Notes: a model not told the origin generated them from the sequence alone. Shown: positions 46,940 to 59,095, counted from the first letter of the stretch. The stretch: DNA of 64,000 nucleotides from Telmatactis stephensoni (GCA_029948255.1 JALIZF010001752.1:592001-656000), one strand, 5' to 3'. Made by a program: numbers and translations.

Positions 46940-48630
46940 ATGGTCACTTTACTAAGAGCTGGGAAATCATCAAAATTAACAGTCAATTACAAGTATTTTA
47001 AACGGTACAAGTATTTTAGGTATTTTGCAGACAGTTTGAATCTAGCTCCAGGGCTCTTGGTCTACCGTATAATTTTGAAAAAGCTTTTTTTCTCCGTTTT
47101 CTTTCCTTAGATAAAACGCTGCACGGAAGTTCTCAGTGATTGAACCATTAAAATGTGTTTTCATCATATCTATTAGTAGAGGTGGCCTCCGTTTTGGCAG
47201 ATGATATCGAAAGAATTTTGGCTTATCGTAAAAAGAAAAAAAAACCTTTATTGCGGGCATTTCTTTATCAATTTCATTGTCAAGTCCAATTCAAGTTCAG
47301 GATTTCTATATTACAATCTGATTAGACAAAAAAATCCGGAATTACAGACTCGAATTCACATCGTAAAGTCATGCAACGGTCGATGTCTTTTTTAGACTAT
47401 AAAACTCTAGTAATATTTAGGAAGATATTTTGAAATACCCTCAACGAATAGTTTGTATTTGTCGCTGTTCGCAATCAGTTCAAAAACCTCTAGCGTAACG
47501 CGGCATTATTTACTGTGCCTGACCCACAAATCTAAAATCACAATAAATTATTATTGGAAATGTAAAATTTCAATTACATTGCCACAAATTTTCAGACAAA
47601 TTTTCATGTACATTTTTGACAACAGATTTCCGGTGAGTTCCTGCAGTCTAAGATGCGTCTTGTTCGTATACATACAAAGCAAATTATTTTCAATTAAAGC
47701 GAAATTTAAACATTTGTGGACATTTTGTTTATATACCCGATCGTGATTGGACAATTTGCACGCATGAATCGAACATTTTATTTGTTTGGGTGGCATTCCC
47801 TGATTGGAGTAGTCGCACTGTAATATTATTAAATCACAAGGCGAATATTTTTGGGGTATGTCTTAAGGATATTTGGCACATTGAAACTGAAGTCGCTTAT
47901 TTTTGAAGTTGTGGAAAGCTAAAATTGAATAATGTATGACGTATTAATGAATATAGATGCATATTATATGAATAATACAAGCTTCTGACATGTTAACAAA
48001 TACAAAATTATATTTTCACGCAAAAGTCGGAACAATACTTATTTTGCACTTCAGATCGTGTTTTTATATTTAAATCATTTTCTTTATTTCGAAAACGCCG
48101 ACTTTCTTGAGATGGACTTCGTAATAAAATAAACTGACAAAATGTCAAACCGTATTTTTAATGGGAAGTCTTATCAATCTCATGAATTATACATGTTATA
48201 TTTAAGTACGTATTCCAGTTAGTAGTCTATGTTATGATTTATATTTTTCCATGCCACTGTTTAAGATTTTCTAAAGGTATACGTACTTTAAAGGTTATGC
48301 TTAAAGTTTTGTGGTGGGTAAGCTATGTTTTAAGGTTAGTAGTTATGAAGGATTTTAAAAATTGAAAGAATTAAATTAAATTAGATTTGGGAGGTAAAAA
48401 AGTGCCCCAAGAAATTTTAATATGTAAAAAAATGAAACCATAATATCAATATAAAAAGTTACCTTTTCAAAAGTGCGGTGTCTTTAAAGTGCATTTTAGT
48501 ATTCTTAACTAACATCTGCTCACGTTTTGACCAATTTATGCTTCTATATCAGATTAAAAGCAGCCAGGGAGCAATCGCCGTCTTGGACCCGACTGATGGC
48601 GACGCTGTTATAGCTTATCTAAGTTTACTC
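46940..48630. other. Gene-free stretch upstream of the second GPCR
   Basis: AT-rich, with short frames lacking recognisable domains. It should contain the distal promoter of the gene at 48709. Confidence 0.4.
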
Positions 48631-48633
48631 CAT

Positions 48634-48677
48634 TATAAAGCCAAGCCCCTCAGCAGCTCTCAATTGTACTATAAAAG
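48634..48677 (+). promoter_or_regulatory. Candidate TATA boxes for the second GPCR
   Basis: TATAAAG at 48634-48640 and TATAAAAG at 48670-48677 lie 75 and 39 bases before the ATG. The first would give a 5' UTR of about 45 bases and is the more plausible core promoter. The motif is low in information in AT-rich DNA. Confidence 0.3.
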
Positions 48678-48708
48678 CTCTTAAAAGCTCACAGACGCTT
48701 GTGTCAAA

Positions 48709-49779
48709 ATGACGAACAATTCCTCGACGAACTTTATCGATGGGTTCCCATCAACTGAAGGAATAACAATCATCAAATACATATTCTATTCGACAATTGT
48801 GGTTGTGGGACTGGTCGGAAACTCACTTGTCTGTAAAGCGATTCTGTGTCATCACCGAAGACGACCTAATGAGTATTTCATTCTAAATCTGGCAATTACT
48901 GACTTGGGGACGTGTGGATTGAGTGTCCCTCTTGACATTGTTGAAGAAATTAGTAGTAAATTTCTACTGGGTTCTTTTTTATGTCGAGTCATTTATCCAC
49001 TCCAAACAATCTTTATGTCTACTTCAGTCTTCACTCTATTGTGTCTCTGCATTGAAAGATACAAGGCTATTGTTCTACCACTACAACCAAAGCTTCGTCG
49101 TCAAACTGCCAAGCTCATGTTGATAGCCACCTGGGCTGTTTCATTGGGCGTGGTCACACCATATATAAGCGTTCTAGAGTATAACTTCCATACTCAACAG
49201 TGTCTCGAGAAATGGCCAGAAGACCCATCATATGTCAAGGCATACACTTCTAGTGTGTTTGTTTTGCTGTATTTAATTCCTTTATCAGTAATATCAATCT
49301 GCTACTCCAGGGTTCTATTCCGGTTATATCAAGATAAAACTAATATATATAACCTCATGGGTGGAAAAAGGCGGTTACATTCGGAGAAACTTTTACGCCA
49401 GCGTGCTGAGCAGAACTTGCATATGGTCAAACTCTTCGTAACCGCAGTTGCAGCCTTTGCGATCTGTCTTCTACCATTTCACGTGTTATGGCTTTGGAAT
49501 GACTTTGGCAACGGTGGAGCGTACCCACACTTTAAAACCATGTTGGTATTTAGCAACATTTTAGTGTACAGTAATAGTGTTATCAATCCGTTTATTTTTG
49601 GGAAGATTGAGCTAAGCAGATGTTGTAGTGATGGAAATGTGGGCTCCAGAGGTTTCTTTTCATTGAGATCGCACACCACTGGTTCGTCGTATGAATCTTC
49701 AAGCTTCCGGATGACTGCAAAGTCGTATTTACATCGCCATTCCAAAGGATCAGCAAGTTCTACTGGAAGTAAAGTGTAG
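48709..49779 (+). CDS. Class A GPCR, neuropeptide-receptor-like, intronless (copy 2)
   Basis: 356 residues. An N-glycosylation site (NNSS) opens a short extracellular N-terminus. Seven helices carry N38 (GN, TM1), D65 (LAITD, TM2), Cys92 and Cys165 (disulfide), ERY at 116-118 in place of DRY, CLLP (P256, TM6, no Trp) and NPFIF at 293-297 (Tyr replaced by Phe). The Ser/Gly-rich tail offers many phosphorylation sites. It shares with the gene at 19842 the blocks YFI.NL.ITDL, EKWP/ENWP with VKA.T..VFVLLY, WLW.DFG and LVYSNS.INPFIFG. The two are therefore paralogues in the same orientation about 28 kb apart. It probably couples a peptide signal to G proteins; ligand unknown. Intronless structure suggests local gene duplication from an intronless ancestor or old retroposition. 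Confidence 0.95.
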   Translation: MTNNSSTNFIDGFPSTEGITIIKYIFYSTIVVVGLVGNSLVCKAILCHHRRRPNEYFILNLAITDLGTCGLSVPLDIVEEISSKFLLGSFLCRVIYPLQTIFMSTSVFTLLCLCIERYKAIVLPLQPKLRRQTAKLMLIATWAVSLGVVTPYISVLEYNFHTQQCLEKWPEDPSYVKAYTSSVFVLLYLIPLSVISICYSRVLFRLYQDKTNIYNLMGGKRRLHSEKLLRQRAEQNLHMVKLFVTAVAAFAICLLPFHVLWLWNDFGNGGAYPHFKTMLVFSNILVYSNSVINPFIFGKIELSRCCSDGNVGSRGFFSLRSHTTGSSYESSSFRMTAKSYLHRHSKGSASSTGSKV

Positions 49780-49805
49780 TAATTAATGTGTATATATTGT
49801 TTTAA

Positions 49806-50165
49806 ATGACTTTAAAAACACGACATATCACTACAGCCAGAACGATCATAATACACGCATGCAGTATCACGGTCACGAGAAAGCACTATCACAATGTCTC
49901 GCTACAGCACGATCGCGAAACAATACACGGTCATGAAGAGCGATCACGAAGTACGTTCACGAACTTGTTCACGATCCCAACACAACACAATCATGATAGA
50001 GCAGATTTCGTATCAGTGTGAAACGGAGCGCGCCGTGCTGTGATCGTGTCAGTGCCGTGTTGTCTATAAAAACATTCGAAATTCCTTCCGTAACCGTGCT
50101 GTGATCATGCGGTGCCATTTTCACAGTCATACGAAATCCACTCTAGTGCACAGAATTGAAGACAG
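49806..50165. repeat. Degenerate CACGATC / ACGGCAC-rich interspersed repeat
   Basis: Many loosely spaced CACGATC, TCACGA and CGTGCTGTGATC motifs on both strands. Related phrases (CGTTTCACACTGCTCTAG, TTCCGTAA, TATAAAAACAT) recur near 58780-58860 and 63700-63815. This suggests one interspersed family with three copies. Boundaries are undefined. Confidence 0.45.
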
Positions 50166-51002
50166 CCACGAACAGTATAGAGCTTCAAATGCTGTTAACA
50201 TAAGCCTGATTGCATTGATATTTGACACTGATTTCAGTCACCTACGAAATATTGCTGTAATTTTTTGTAATCTTTACAAGCTTGTAGGCAGTGAATGTCT
50301 GTAATACGCCTTAAATGAACAAAGAAATAAGTCAATCAGTGAGAAGTAAATAATGTTCTTCGTATAAAGTTTTTATAGAAATGCAAGAAAAGAGATTTTG
50401 GAACTGCGAAACAGGCTTCCAATCACTCCAAACGCTATTAACCGCATAAACCTCAGTAACGTTAGCTGAAACATTTTTAAGTCGTTACCAGCTTAGGTAT
50501 ATTCTAATGTAGTGACAGGGGATTCATTAAGGCCAGGCACCAGGCAAATTGACCTTTCACCAAAATGGCGGCCGCGCGAACTTTTTTTCCAACCTCTTGA
50601 AATACTAAACAATATGTTTCACTTAGTAACTGTGCAAAATTTTAGAAAGTTCTAATCAAAATCCGCCGATCGAGATATGAGTTTAAATTTTACAGACAAA
50701 TGTATGTTGGGGGTATAGCATATACCCCCCCCCCCCCCCCGGTCAGCCCACACTATCCGTTAACAAGAAGAGGATCGGGTGCCCCAGCCATACATTTTCT
50801 GAGTAAAATTTTACAATTTAAATAATGGATATCTCTGCAGACGTTCATTGGAACTTTCTAGATTTTTGAACAGTTACGAAGTGAAACATGCTTTTTAGTA
50901 TTTTTAGGGATCATTACATTTAAGGTTGAAAAACAATCATGCTAATGAGCGGCGGCCATTTTGGAGAAAGGTCTACTGACTGGCTGTGGAGATGACTTTG
51001 GT

Positions 51003-51294
51003 CAAGAGCCCATAATACTAAGAGAGCGAAACTCAGTATTGATGTCTGTGCGATGTTCGTGGCGGCTAAGGCTATTTTTAGTAACTTCGCCATCGCGCGC
51101 GCAAGGCTCTCAAACATATAGAATCCAAAGACCAAAAGCAAACGGTCCCGTCCGCGCGCACGTCAAAAATCAAATTCTATTGTTTGAGAGCTGTGCGTGC
51201 GCGATGGCGAAGCTACTAAAAATAGCCTTAGCCGCCACGAACATCGCACAGACATCAATACTGAGTTTCGCTCTCTTAGTATTATGGTCTCTTG
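51003..51294. mobile_element. Foldback element, family member 2 (imperfect arms)
   Basis: Same ends and core as 33037-33314 (CAAGAG.CCATAATACTAAG ends, CGGTCCCGTCCGCGCGCACG centre), but the arms differ at several positions and the loop is longer. It is flanked by CTTTGGT and TTTTGGT (6 of 7 identical), supporting a 7-bp target duplication. Confidence 0.88.
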
Positions 51295-51356
51295 TTTTGG
51301 TTGGTTTTGCCCAGCTGTCTTGGACAACTAAAGCAACTTTTGATATATATTCTTAG

Positions 51357-51495
51357 GTTGCATGTGACGTCACGGCAGCCATCTTGGTTGACCTTGAACA
51401 AAAGATTTCTCATTAGCGTCTATTGTTTGGTCATCCAACATGGCTACCGCTTCATTGTCTTTGGATTCCCAAAGGTATGGATGCACCCCAGCAAT
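51357..51495 (+). repeat. CRE-YY1 interspersed repeat, copy 1
   Basis: Starts TTGCATGTGACGTCACGGCA then GCCATCTTG and ends near CACCCCAGCAATAT. It contains a perfect CRE palindrome TGACGTCA (51365-51372) and, seven bases on, the YY1-type core GCCATCTTG. Two other plus-strand copies lie at 58611 and 62098. Confidence 0.85.
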
Positions 51496-51509
51496 ATATA
51501 TAATCAATA

Positions 51510-52480
51510 TCTCCAGTCTTGCCCTGTCACAACCTAATACCCTGGAATTCAAAATCTTAATTAATCCTCTGTGTTATCTTGTGTAATACATCATAATATG
51601 GCATCACTATATAAACGAAGATAATAGTAGCATCCAAATAAGAGTAAATGATGCCCTTTGTATAAAGTTTTTATAGAAATGAAATACAAGATTTTAGAAC
51701 TGCTCGAAATAAAATAACTGTCTATTCATATCGGATTTTCAAAAAGAACAGATTCTACTGCTACACAAGGTTACAGAATCTGAACAAATAAAGACGTGAG
51801 TTATACAGAGCAGCAACGTTACTGTATATGGAGATTTTAGCTTAACTATGATGGAGGATATATATATCACTGTGTAAGATCTTGCAGCCACCCAGTTGAT
51901 ATAAAATGGAATTAGCTATAGCTCAAGTGGACAGAGTTATGTGCGACATGCTTTTTATCAACCCATTTTGGCCATGAATGTGAATGTGATCTCGAATGTG
52001 ATCTCATGTGCCTGTCGCCTTAAGTTTGTCTCAGCCATATGAACTTTATTCTAATTGCTTCATGACATCATGCTGCACTTAAACCTAGATTGAAAATTGT
52101 CCGATCCCCTGGTGCGCAAACCCATTATAGATCCTAGACACGGAAAAAAGCTTTGTAAACACAATGTTTAATTCAGACGTAAACGTTTTACTCATGATAT
52201 TTTTGAAATATAATTATTACTATACTAGTCTTTACAAACAAAGCTCGACGTGCGCGTTTCATTTTCATTCCCGATGATAAAACTTTGTAGAAGGCTCATG
52301 CACGCGCGTGGTGATAAAATAAAAGATAAAATTCAACGGGATTGAAACATTCTACAGTGCTCCAGTGGAAATCCTTGTTGGGGTGGACCAATAAACGTAA
52401 TTGTGAAATAACAGGAAGTCGACTGAGCTAAGCGAAATTATATTGATTCTTGTTGAAGGTTAAAACAAACGCACAAAGCA
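51510..52480. other. Gene-free stretch
   Basis: No repeat or gene recognised. A CCAAT box (52389-52393) lies about 100 bases before the candidate exon at 52493. Confidence 0.35.
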
Positions 52481-52492
52481 TACCGCGGCATC

Positions 52493-52571
52493 ATGAGTGA
52501 AAACCTTCTGCCCCTGGCAAAGCTGTCAGAAATCAATGACTATAGCGACCGTCCAACTGTAAAAATGTCGG
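52493..52571 (+). CDS. Candidate first coding exon (weak)
   Basis: ATG 52493 in CGGCATCATGAG context opens MSENLLPLAKLSEINDYSDR, then PTVKMSG. A GTAAAG donor-like site begins at 52572. Without splicing the frame ends at 52621 after 42 codons. The composition looks protein-like, and the leader resembles N-termini of some metallo-beta-lactamase-like proteins, but I cannot find a downstream exon. It may be a gene fragment or chance. Confidence 0.22.
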
Positions 52572-53237
52572 GTAAAGATAGCCAGAGAGAGATGACTGTA
52601 TTAACACCAAACGCGATGTGACTGGCTGTAAATTGCTGCTTGAATATTGGAGTCTACAGCTCCGTTAATGTGTACGATAAGTTAACCACGTTTTCACCTT
52701 AATACTGATGAGTTTGGGGTACTGTAATGTATGACATCAATTTAAAATAAAGTTAGAAATGCTCTTTTCATCCATTTGGAATTTTTATAGGCGGTAACAG
52801 CTAATGCGTTGTAACTAACCATTTCTTGTAGTATATTAGTGTTCTGACTTTCAGATCTATGGATATTGAACAAAAAATATCATTTTTATGTGGATATGCT
52901 CTGGTAGAAATAAAATATCAGACTCGATCTCACGACGTTGTTAAGTATGTTTTCTGTATCACTCTTCTGTATCTTACTTTCATGGAAAGCACGAACCAAT
53001 TTATAAGGTAAAACGCTTGCCTACAGTTTTATACTCGTCCAGGAACCACTATATAACACGTGTCTAGGGAAGTGAAGCATCGATTCCCCAGTTTCTCCCC
53101 CCTCCCCTCCCCATCCAATAATAATGAGATTTAGTGATCAGTTATGTTTCACTATCTAGCAAGAAATGATGGTAGTTTTATATGAAAACTAGTATAACAA
53201 GTAATGCAACAAGACAGGTGAAGCAAGTACTGATAAG

Positions 53238-53497
53238 AGGGTTTCAATGGGGTTAACCATTAGCCGTAAAAGGGTCAAAAATTTAACCGTAAGCCGTCGG
53301 TAATAATAAGGAAAAACTAACCGTTAGCCGTAATGAAAACTTAGTCGTAATAGCTCTTTCCAGCGTTCTCAACAATAAAAATTAATGTTTAACCATCAAG
53401 AACAAAGGAAACTAGTTATCAACCCACTTTAACCGTAATCGTAAAAATGCCAAAATATTAACCGTTAACCGTAATAGCCACCACCCCATTGAGACCT
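53238..53497. mobile_element. TIR element with AACCGT minisatellite core
   Basis: Ends GGTTTCAATGGGGT and ACCCCATTGAGACC are complementary with one mismatch. Inside, a degenerate unit resembling TTAACCGTTAGCCGTAA recurs about six times in one orientation. A similar AACCGTTAA phrase appears near 62290-62330. Confidence 0.65.
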
Positions 53498-53499
53498 TC

Positions 53500-55380
53500 T
53501 GATAAATCAAGGTTTGAATAAAAAATATTCCCATATTATGCCAGGTTACAAAATCAGATACAAAGGCACTAACCAAACAAGGTGCATCTCCAGTTTTGGA
53601 CTGTGGCTAGTCTCACATTCATCTTTAATTTGTCGTACATAACCCAATTTCTATTTGACGATGTAGCCCCCTATCTCCCCTCCCTTCCAAGCCCATCAAG
53701 TCAGCGAGTGTGCTCCTGTCGATATTGTTTCTCATGAGTCAGCATAGCAAAGCGCTTTATTTTTAGAGCCCACAAATGACTCAGCATTGTACAGATAGCT
53801 TGATCGGCCATCTGGAACGCTAGAGTAATTCGGCATCATTGTATTTCCAAATTTGGAACGGGAACTATGGTTTCCTTTGTGGTTAAATGTATTTGAATGT
53901 TAGCTTAAGGGTTGTTTCGAATTAGAATTAACAAAAGAAGCTAAATCGACTGTACATGGTTCAATGATTTCTCAATTCCTTCCTTCCTTTTATTCATTAT
54001 TATTCTTCCAATCATGTTATTCAAGACTCCCCACTTTGGGGATCATAAACAACAATATATAGATACGTTCAGATCTTAATTTTGTTTTGTAAATAGAATG
54101 CTGGTACTAAGAATATTATATATTTCAGTTGACATCACGTATGCTCAAATATTTCGTGGTCATGCTTGGATAGGAATTACAAAGTCATTTTTCATAGTTT
54201 TACTGTCAGATATTTCGGGGCATATGTTCTATTCTATAAATTTAGAAAGCGTGGATATACAAAATTGTCAAATGCAAAGTTTTAAATTTATTTTTAGTTA
54301 CCTTTCTTAAGGAAAAATACTTTATTTTCCGTAAGTTGGACAGACGAATAATATTACTTAATTAGTGTATATAACTTTTTCTTCATTATTTTAATAAAAA
54401 TAAATCCAGTTTAAGAAATACTTTTTCCAAAGAATTCATCTTTATGCAGTTGGCAGGTCATATTTGCGTCAATTCTTAAAACGTTTGGCGTAAAAATATG
54501 TTAAGCTGTTTACATTTGCTTTTGTTTTCTTATATCGTTTCGTGACATTTTTGTGGATTTTTTCTACGTACGTCAATCATGGTATAATAGAGTGCATACA
54601 TTAATAGAACACGCTTCACTGAAAAAACAAAACACTACCCTCAGAGTGTAACCGAAGAAGCAGCTTTAACAGACCCGGAGAAAACCTGACATTGCAAAAA
54701 TTCTGGTAAGATTTATATAATTAAGCTGTTTCTTTGTATGTGATTTTAGATGAAAATTGCACTGAACAGAAAATTTGTATTTTTGTGTAAGAAATTAACA
54801 CCTTACAATGGACTCGCTTTCAAACTTTGAGAACTTTAATTTGATACTAGGTTAAAAAATAATGAATTAACTCAGCAGTTTAGATCTGCAGTCAGACACA
54901 CTGCAATAGATTATAGAAACTACATACAGATCGTTGTACTTTCTCCGGCTTTCTTGTGAAGCCATTTGCAAAAACAGATGTTTTTTTCCGACGATTTTTG
55001 CTTTATTACTGATACCTGACTTAATTAGTATACTATAAAAGTAGGGCAGTCTTTACATTTAGTAAATTATGCACCAGGTTTCCATATTTGAGGTTTGAGA
55101 CAAACGCAGCGATTTGAAAAACGAGTTCTTGAGAAAAAGCAATACGAAGACGAAGTTGAAGGGTATACGCTTCGCTCGCTTCGCTCTTCAAGAGATTTGA
55201 AATTCTATGTCAGGAATTCATTAACCAAGCACTCCAAAACTGAAATATAATTTCTAATGCCAGAAGGGTCGACAACCAACCCACTTTAAAACCGGGAAAA
55301 AATAATCAAAAAGTTCCTAATTTCTTTTACTTTCTTCACCATAATTTCAAGTAACATAACATAAGTTAGAATGATAGTGA
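53500..55380. other. Gene-free stretch
   Basis: A lone TAGAGTGCATACATTAATAG at about 54589 resembles the end of the AGAGTGCACG-type MITEs without a partner. The plus-strand frame 54098-54310 has no recognisable domain. Confidence 0.4.
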
Positions 55381-55382
55381 AG

Positions 55383-55797
55383 TAAATAAATTAAATAAAT
55401 AAATAAATTAGGAGTAGCTCATCACCCTTTCTTGCAGCTAAGTGCTGAATTGCGAAGGGCGCAGGCAGCTCAACGTGATCGAGTCGAAGGTTTACAATGG
55501 CGCTTTCATTACAAACAATTGAACAATCACACATTTACATACAAATTTACATACACATACACGTAGCAGCCACCATACGACCCATGTCTGATCACGGAGC
55601 ACAGCTTAGATCGAAACTAGTTCGTTTTTACTGAGGGAGGAAACACGGAAAATCCGGAGAAAAAACCCTCGATCGCGAAGCAAGAGAGAGAACGAACAAG
55701 AAACTCAAGCCACATGTGATGCCCCGTCCGGGGATCGAACGAGGGACCACAGCGGTGACAAACCGGCGCTCTCACCGCTCGGCCACCCTTGCTTCCC
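55383..55797 (-). mobile_element. tRNA-derived SINE, full-length, minus strand
   Basis: From 55797 leftward the minus strand starts GGGAAGCAAGGGTGGCCGAG. Its A-box is TGGCCGAGCGG (55785-55775) and its B-box GTTCGATCCCC (55740-55730), spaced as in a Ser/Leu-type tRNA with a long variable arm. A unique body follows (CTTGAGTTTCTTGTTCG, TTTCCTCCCTCAGTAAAAA, AATGAAAGCGCC), and the tail is (TTTA)n at 55383-55411. It would be transcribed by RNA polymerase III and mobilised by a LINE. It is not a functional tRNA, because stems are imperfect and the body continues. The 3' half is repeated at 22088-22226. Confidence 0.9.
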
Positions 55798-55799
55798 AA

Positions 55800-57430
55800 A
55801 AGTTGTTTTGAAGTTATTGCGTAATCCTGTCTAATCCGAGTTCAACAATCTAAAGATTAGCTGTTTTATGTAGAATTATTCACGAAATATTCAGCAATTC
55901 AGAAATGGGGACAAACATTTTTAACATGAATGTTTGGTTCACGTCCTTTACTAAATGAATGCTATGCTAAAAAAAGAAATTTAAAAAAGGAAAGAAAAAA
56001 AACCCAGATGTGTATTTAGGCTTCCCCATTCATACATTAGGATAAATTTGGAAACAAATCCTTTAATTTTTGCTACAGTTAAGATTCTCGTTCATACTAA
56101 AAAGGCCCTATTTTGTTGATGGAACAAAACACCGTACCGTTTAGGTGAGGACAGCAAAAAGGAAAATGCGTTCTAGCTTGCTTATTCCAGTACGGTATCA
56201 AATTTTCCTGTTTAGACTGACCGGTCAAAACGAGTTTGGAAAGAAATAATACTTTTGCCTTATGGTCACTGAGTAAACTTAACAACCTCCATTTGTGTGT
56301 TCCAACTAGAACGACCGTACTGGAGTGTAAAGTGAATTACCCCTAATCTGCAATGCCATAGCCAGCAGTAGAATCTAGAAAATGTTTGTTTTTTTCTTTT
56401 CTTGAAGCGGAACAGGAAATGTTTGAGCAAAAGGCATCTGCAACTATTTCATTTCTTTTAAAAAAGTGTTATAAAAATAATCACTTGACTGCCACCAGCA
56501 AACGCTAGTCAAAAATAATCATAATCTTGCCACAAATAGCTCTGTAAGTTTGAATTTTGTGGTTAAAAATAAAGAAGATAAAAAGATAAAAATAAAAAGA
56601 ATCAGGGCATTCAACAAAATTTTGAATTTTGAGATAAAATTGTTTGGACCGTTTTTAGAACTTTGTGTTTTCTTTTTCAGCATTTGCCTCAGCCAGTGAA
56701 CTGTAATAAAAAGGAATATAAAAACTTTATCGATCGTTGTCATAAATTCAGGATATCGTTAAACTTCAATTGCGCAAATCAATTTAACTAAATTTCCGTC
56801 TTTTTATAAGCTATTTTAAGTCTTCTTTTTAGAGAGGCCTTCCAATATCGGGATGCAAATATCAGACCGCGAGCCAGAATGCACGCTGTTCATTGGTAAT
56901 TCATCCATGTTGAATGTGTGATTCCCAGTTTGAGGTGTTGTACTTGTACGTAAGAGATATAGTATACCATAGACGGGGGCTTTGTGGTATATATTGTATA
57001 GAGGGAGCAGGATGGAGAGTATATTATAAGTGTTTGTGTGGAGTATGAACTGCTTGCAGAGTAAACGAGCTAATGTTAATTACTACACATTGATATTGAC
57101 ACCTGCCGTGGTACTTAAAGGTTCTCGTCAACAAGGCTTCTATCACGGGATATGTTTTACTATTACAACTTATCCGCTTCTGGTTTTATTTGAATAACTG
57201 ATCTCCGTTGTTTAAGCAAATTCAAAATGTCTTTTTTCTTTTTCAATCGAGAAAATTATATCGCTGTTATTGTCCGCAAATGAACGCCATAATTTAACCT
57301 TGAAAGTTTTCATGAAAAAGAGAGAGCTTAATTTTTTCATCAAGTTCTAAGTCAATAAAAGATATTGGGTTGTAGAGAATCAAGCATCAAGCCGAGACCA
57401 AAAAGATGGAATAAGTGCTGGCTTTAGTGT
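55800..57430. other. Gene-free stretch
   Basis: Only short frames without domains. Nothing else was seen. Confidence 0.4.
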
Positions 57431-57433
57431 TGT

Positions 57434-57519
57434 AATGTAAAAGCGCTATATAAATAAAGTAATTATTATTATTATTATCATTAGCAAATAAAGTTTCCAT
57501 CATTATCATTATCATTATC

Positions 57520-57616
<97 letters not shown>
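57434..57616 (+). repeat. LINE/SINE-type tail with (CATTAT)n and (TTA)n
   Basis: AAAGCGCTATATAAATAAAG followed by TAATTATTATTA is a common 3' end of LINE and SINE copies. It runs into a (CATTAT)n block (57501-57546) and a (TTA)n block (57547-57616). No coding sequence was found upstream. Confidence 0.6.
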
Positions 57617-57780
57617 GTGTTGGTAAAAAACAAATCGCGAAATATGGCCATTCTCACTGAGCTTGTTTACATATCCAATTTTTTTATAGAAAGGTTATCT
57701 GATTTGAATTACCAGCTAAAAAATGTTCACTCACACTGGCTCGTATTTTAGTAATTTCGATTAATGCCAATCCACCGTAA

Positions 57781-57984
57781 GGTGCAGGTTTATTGTTATT
57801 TGTTGCAGGTTGAGAAATTTTGTTGCAGAAAGTAGAACGACCTTTTTCAACCTGCAACAAATAATTTTGTTGCGAGACAAGTTTGTTCTCGGGTGGTAAA
57901 ACGGGCAGCATCGCTCTTCAACTCGTTTCGCAGCAATGCTGCGAGACAAGTTGAGTGATTTTGTTGCTCGTATTACCGTACCTT
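57781..57984. mobile_element. Half copy of the GGTACGG foldback element
   Basis: It matches the right half of 58145-58550 (TTGTTGCGAGACAAGTTTGT, then CTCGGGTGGTAAAACGGGCA) and ends ATTACCGTACC. The left arm is absent. Confidence 0.75.
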
Positions 57985-58144
57985 TACGCAGGAATCGATA
58001 GTTTTGATACCAAAGATCATTTTACATATTCATGATGATAGTATTGATCATGTTGACAGTTATTCTTGATTGTAATGCGCACCATAAAAAAGGCACGGCA
58101 TGGCACCGACATCACGGCACGGCATCTACTTGAATTGTTTTAAA

Positions 58145-58550
58145 GGTACGGTAATACGAGCAACAAAATCACTCAACTTGTCTCGCAACATTGCTGCGAA
58201 GCGAGTTGAAGAGCGATGCTGCCCGTTTTACCACCCGAAAACAAACTTGTCTCGCAACAAAATAGTTTGTTGCAGGTTGAGAAATTTTGTTGCAGAAAGT
58301 AGAAGGTCGTTCTACTTCTTGCAACAAAATTTTAAAATGTTGCTCGTATTACCACCTCGGCTCAACTTGTGTTGCAGCAAATGATTTTAGGGGCCAATGA
58401 GAATACAGGATTCTCTCAACCTGCAACAATAATTTTGTTGCGAGACAAGTTTGTTCTCGGGTGGTAAAACGGGCAGCATCGCTCTTCAACTCGCTTCGCA
58501 GCAATGTTGCGAGACAAGTTGAGAGATTTTGTTGCTCGTATTACCGTACC
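58145..58550. mobile_element. GGTACGG foldback element with about 130-bp arms
   Basis: Left arm GGTACGGTAATACGAGCAAC and onward through CTCAACTTGTCTCGCAACA. The right arm is the complement with few differences. The interior contains further TTGTTGCAGGTTGAG-type repeats. TTAA-like flanks (TTTTAAA at left, TTAAC at right) hint at a TTAA target, off by one base. It has inserted into an ACGGCAC-rich repeat. Confidence 0.82.
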
Positions 58551-58610
58551 TTAACGGTATGCTCACGGCAGGGATTTTTATTTGGAATGCTTTTTATTCT
58601 TGGGTTGCAT

Positions 58611-58742
58611 GTGGCGTCACGGCAGCCATCTTGAATGAACTTCAACAAAAGATTTCTCATTAGCGTCACTTGTTTGTTCATCCAACATGGCTACCGCTCT
58701 ATTGTTTATCAAATTCCCAAAGGGATGAATGAAACCCAGCAA
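58611..58742 (+). repeat. CRE-YY1 interspersed repeat, copy 2
   Basis: Begins TTGCATGTGGCGTCACGGCA then GCCATCTTG. The CRE is mutated (TGGCGTCA) and the YY1-like core retained. It ends near AACCCAGCAATAG. Confidence 0.82.
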
Positions 58743-59095
58743 TAGGCATCATGTCACTGAAATTAAAGCTAATTAATGGCCAAGGCCAGGCACGGTTACA
58801 GCGCTGGACATCACGGCACTGTCCACGTCATGGCGCGGCTCGTTTCACACTGCTCTAGTGATTTTGACGATTGTTATGGTGATAATGCAAACTACCTACC
58901 TATCATAACGTTTTTCATACACAACGTTTACACTATACTGTCATAAGCTGCAATAAAATGATATAGACAACTATTATTGATAATGATGATGAAAAGAATG
59001 AATGTAATGATGACGGTGATAATGATGGTGATGAAGGTTATTCTAATAACTGAATTAAAAATCAAAAATGGTAATAATCTTCTGGTTTTAGAACC

